A DNA stretch of 31,982 nt from Ascoidea tarda (nom. inval.) (Eukaryota > Ascomycota > Saccharomycetes > Ascoideales > Ascoideaceae). Shown one piece after another: positions 31,928-31,982 of the stretch (the first letter of the stretch is position 1; every line of letters starts with the position of its first letter). Position numbers and translations under genes: made by a program. Below the pieces are notes generated by a model, which was not told the DNA's origin, made no database searches, and was given only the letters and a program-made list of their open reading frames with translations. The stretch spans positions 1 to 31,982 of the forward strand of contig JAKTTS010000134.1 in assembly GCA_030560485.1 (NCBI GenBank), read 5' to 3'.

Positions 31928-31982
<55 letters not shown>
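28939..31982 (-). CDS. Large Gln/Asn/Ser-rich protein of unknown function, 5' partial
   Basis: The frame is open to the window edge through a poly-Gln tract, so the start lies outside; about 1014 codons are visible. Next to the poly-Gln come LAQYQQNYLPPQ and a long Asn/Ser/Gln-rich region, then a run of eight Pro (near 31317-31341) that could bind SH3, WW or profilin. A duplicated motif follows, QLPFRLGEPIQP and ILPFRVDEPV, about 15 residues apart. Further on there are Gln/Pro-rich stretches and a 9-bp-unit repeat (five MNQ then three TNQ; about 29620-29690). The C-terminus is basic (SKIVSIKKLKKGTKSIFKKH), possibly a membrane- or nucleic-acid-binding tail. No folded domain is recognised. A scaffold or regulatory role, for example in polarity or RNA granules, is speculation. 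Confidence 0.8.
31900..31982 (-). repeat. CAG/CAA repeat encoding poly-Gln
   Basis: At least 27 Gln codons in frame with the adjacent gene: CAG-rich near 31903-31926, then almost all CAA to the window edge. The repeat runs off the end, so its true length is unknown. Confidence 0.9.

Overview
This looks like a nuclear contig from an ascomycete yeast (Saccharomycotina). The evidence is an intron-poor gene set with yeast-type proteins: a Upf1-family helicase, histone H2A.Z, a Zn2Cys6 transcription factor and a PUF protein of the Puf4/Mpt5 type. The DNA is very AT-rich, proteins carry Asn, Ser, Gln and Asp homopolymers, and a small complex I subunit (NDUFS5 type) is present. Complex I excludes the Saccharomyces and Hanseniaspora families, which lost it. 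The 1182 visible codons of the helicase contain no CTG, and CTG is rare elsewhere. A CTG-reassigned lineage such as Saccharomycopsis or Ascoidea is therefore possible but not shown. Leu at CTG should be read with that caution.

Layout. 1-3546: a Upf1-like helicase (+), open at its 5' end, whose Walker B acidic pair is replaced by Asn-Ala. 4110-5537: a convergent pair of small membrane proteins with the same hydrophobic-hairpin design. 5639-5732: an intron-containing tRNA-Arg(UCU) (-) with its T-run terminator, just upstream of the second membrane gene. 6141-6554: H2A.Z (-). 6991-7647: a stand-alone GST-like domain related to eEF1B-gamma (+), in strikingly C-rich DNA. 7881-8177: the NDUFS5-type subunit (+). 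8624-11935: a Zn2Cys6 factor (-). 15891-18545: a PUF protein (-). 28939-31982: a large Gln/Asn/Ser-rich protein (-), open at its 5' end.

Only about 48% of the window is convincingly coding, which is low for a yeast. Two gaps stand out: about 4.0 kb upstream of the Zn2Cys6 gene and about 10.4 kb upstream of the PUF gene. Both alternate AT-rich DNA with GC-richer islands. The large gap holds a cluster of bZIP-type sites, a helically spaced array of ACGTAT sites, a perfect 8-bp tandem array, a strong perfect hairpin and some coding-like fragments. Long upstream regions fit heavily regulated genes, but decayed genes and non-coding RNAs are not excluded.

The genes do not form one pathway. Three act on RNA or translation (Upf1-like, eEF1B-gamma-like, PUF), two on nuclear gene control (H2A.Z, Zn2Cys6), one in respiration, and two probably in lipid-droplet or ER membranes. 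I saw no transposase, reverse transcriptase, integrase or CRISPR array. Both window ends lie inside trinucleotide repeats, which suggests the contig ends are assembly breaks.
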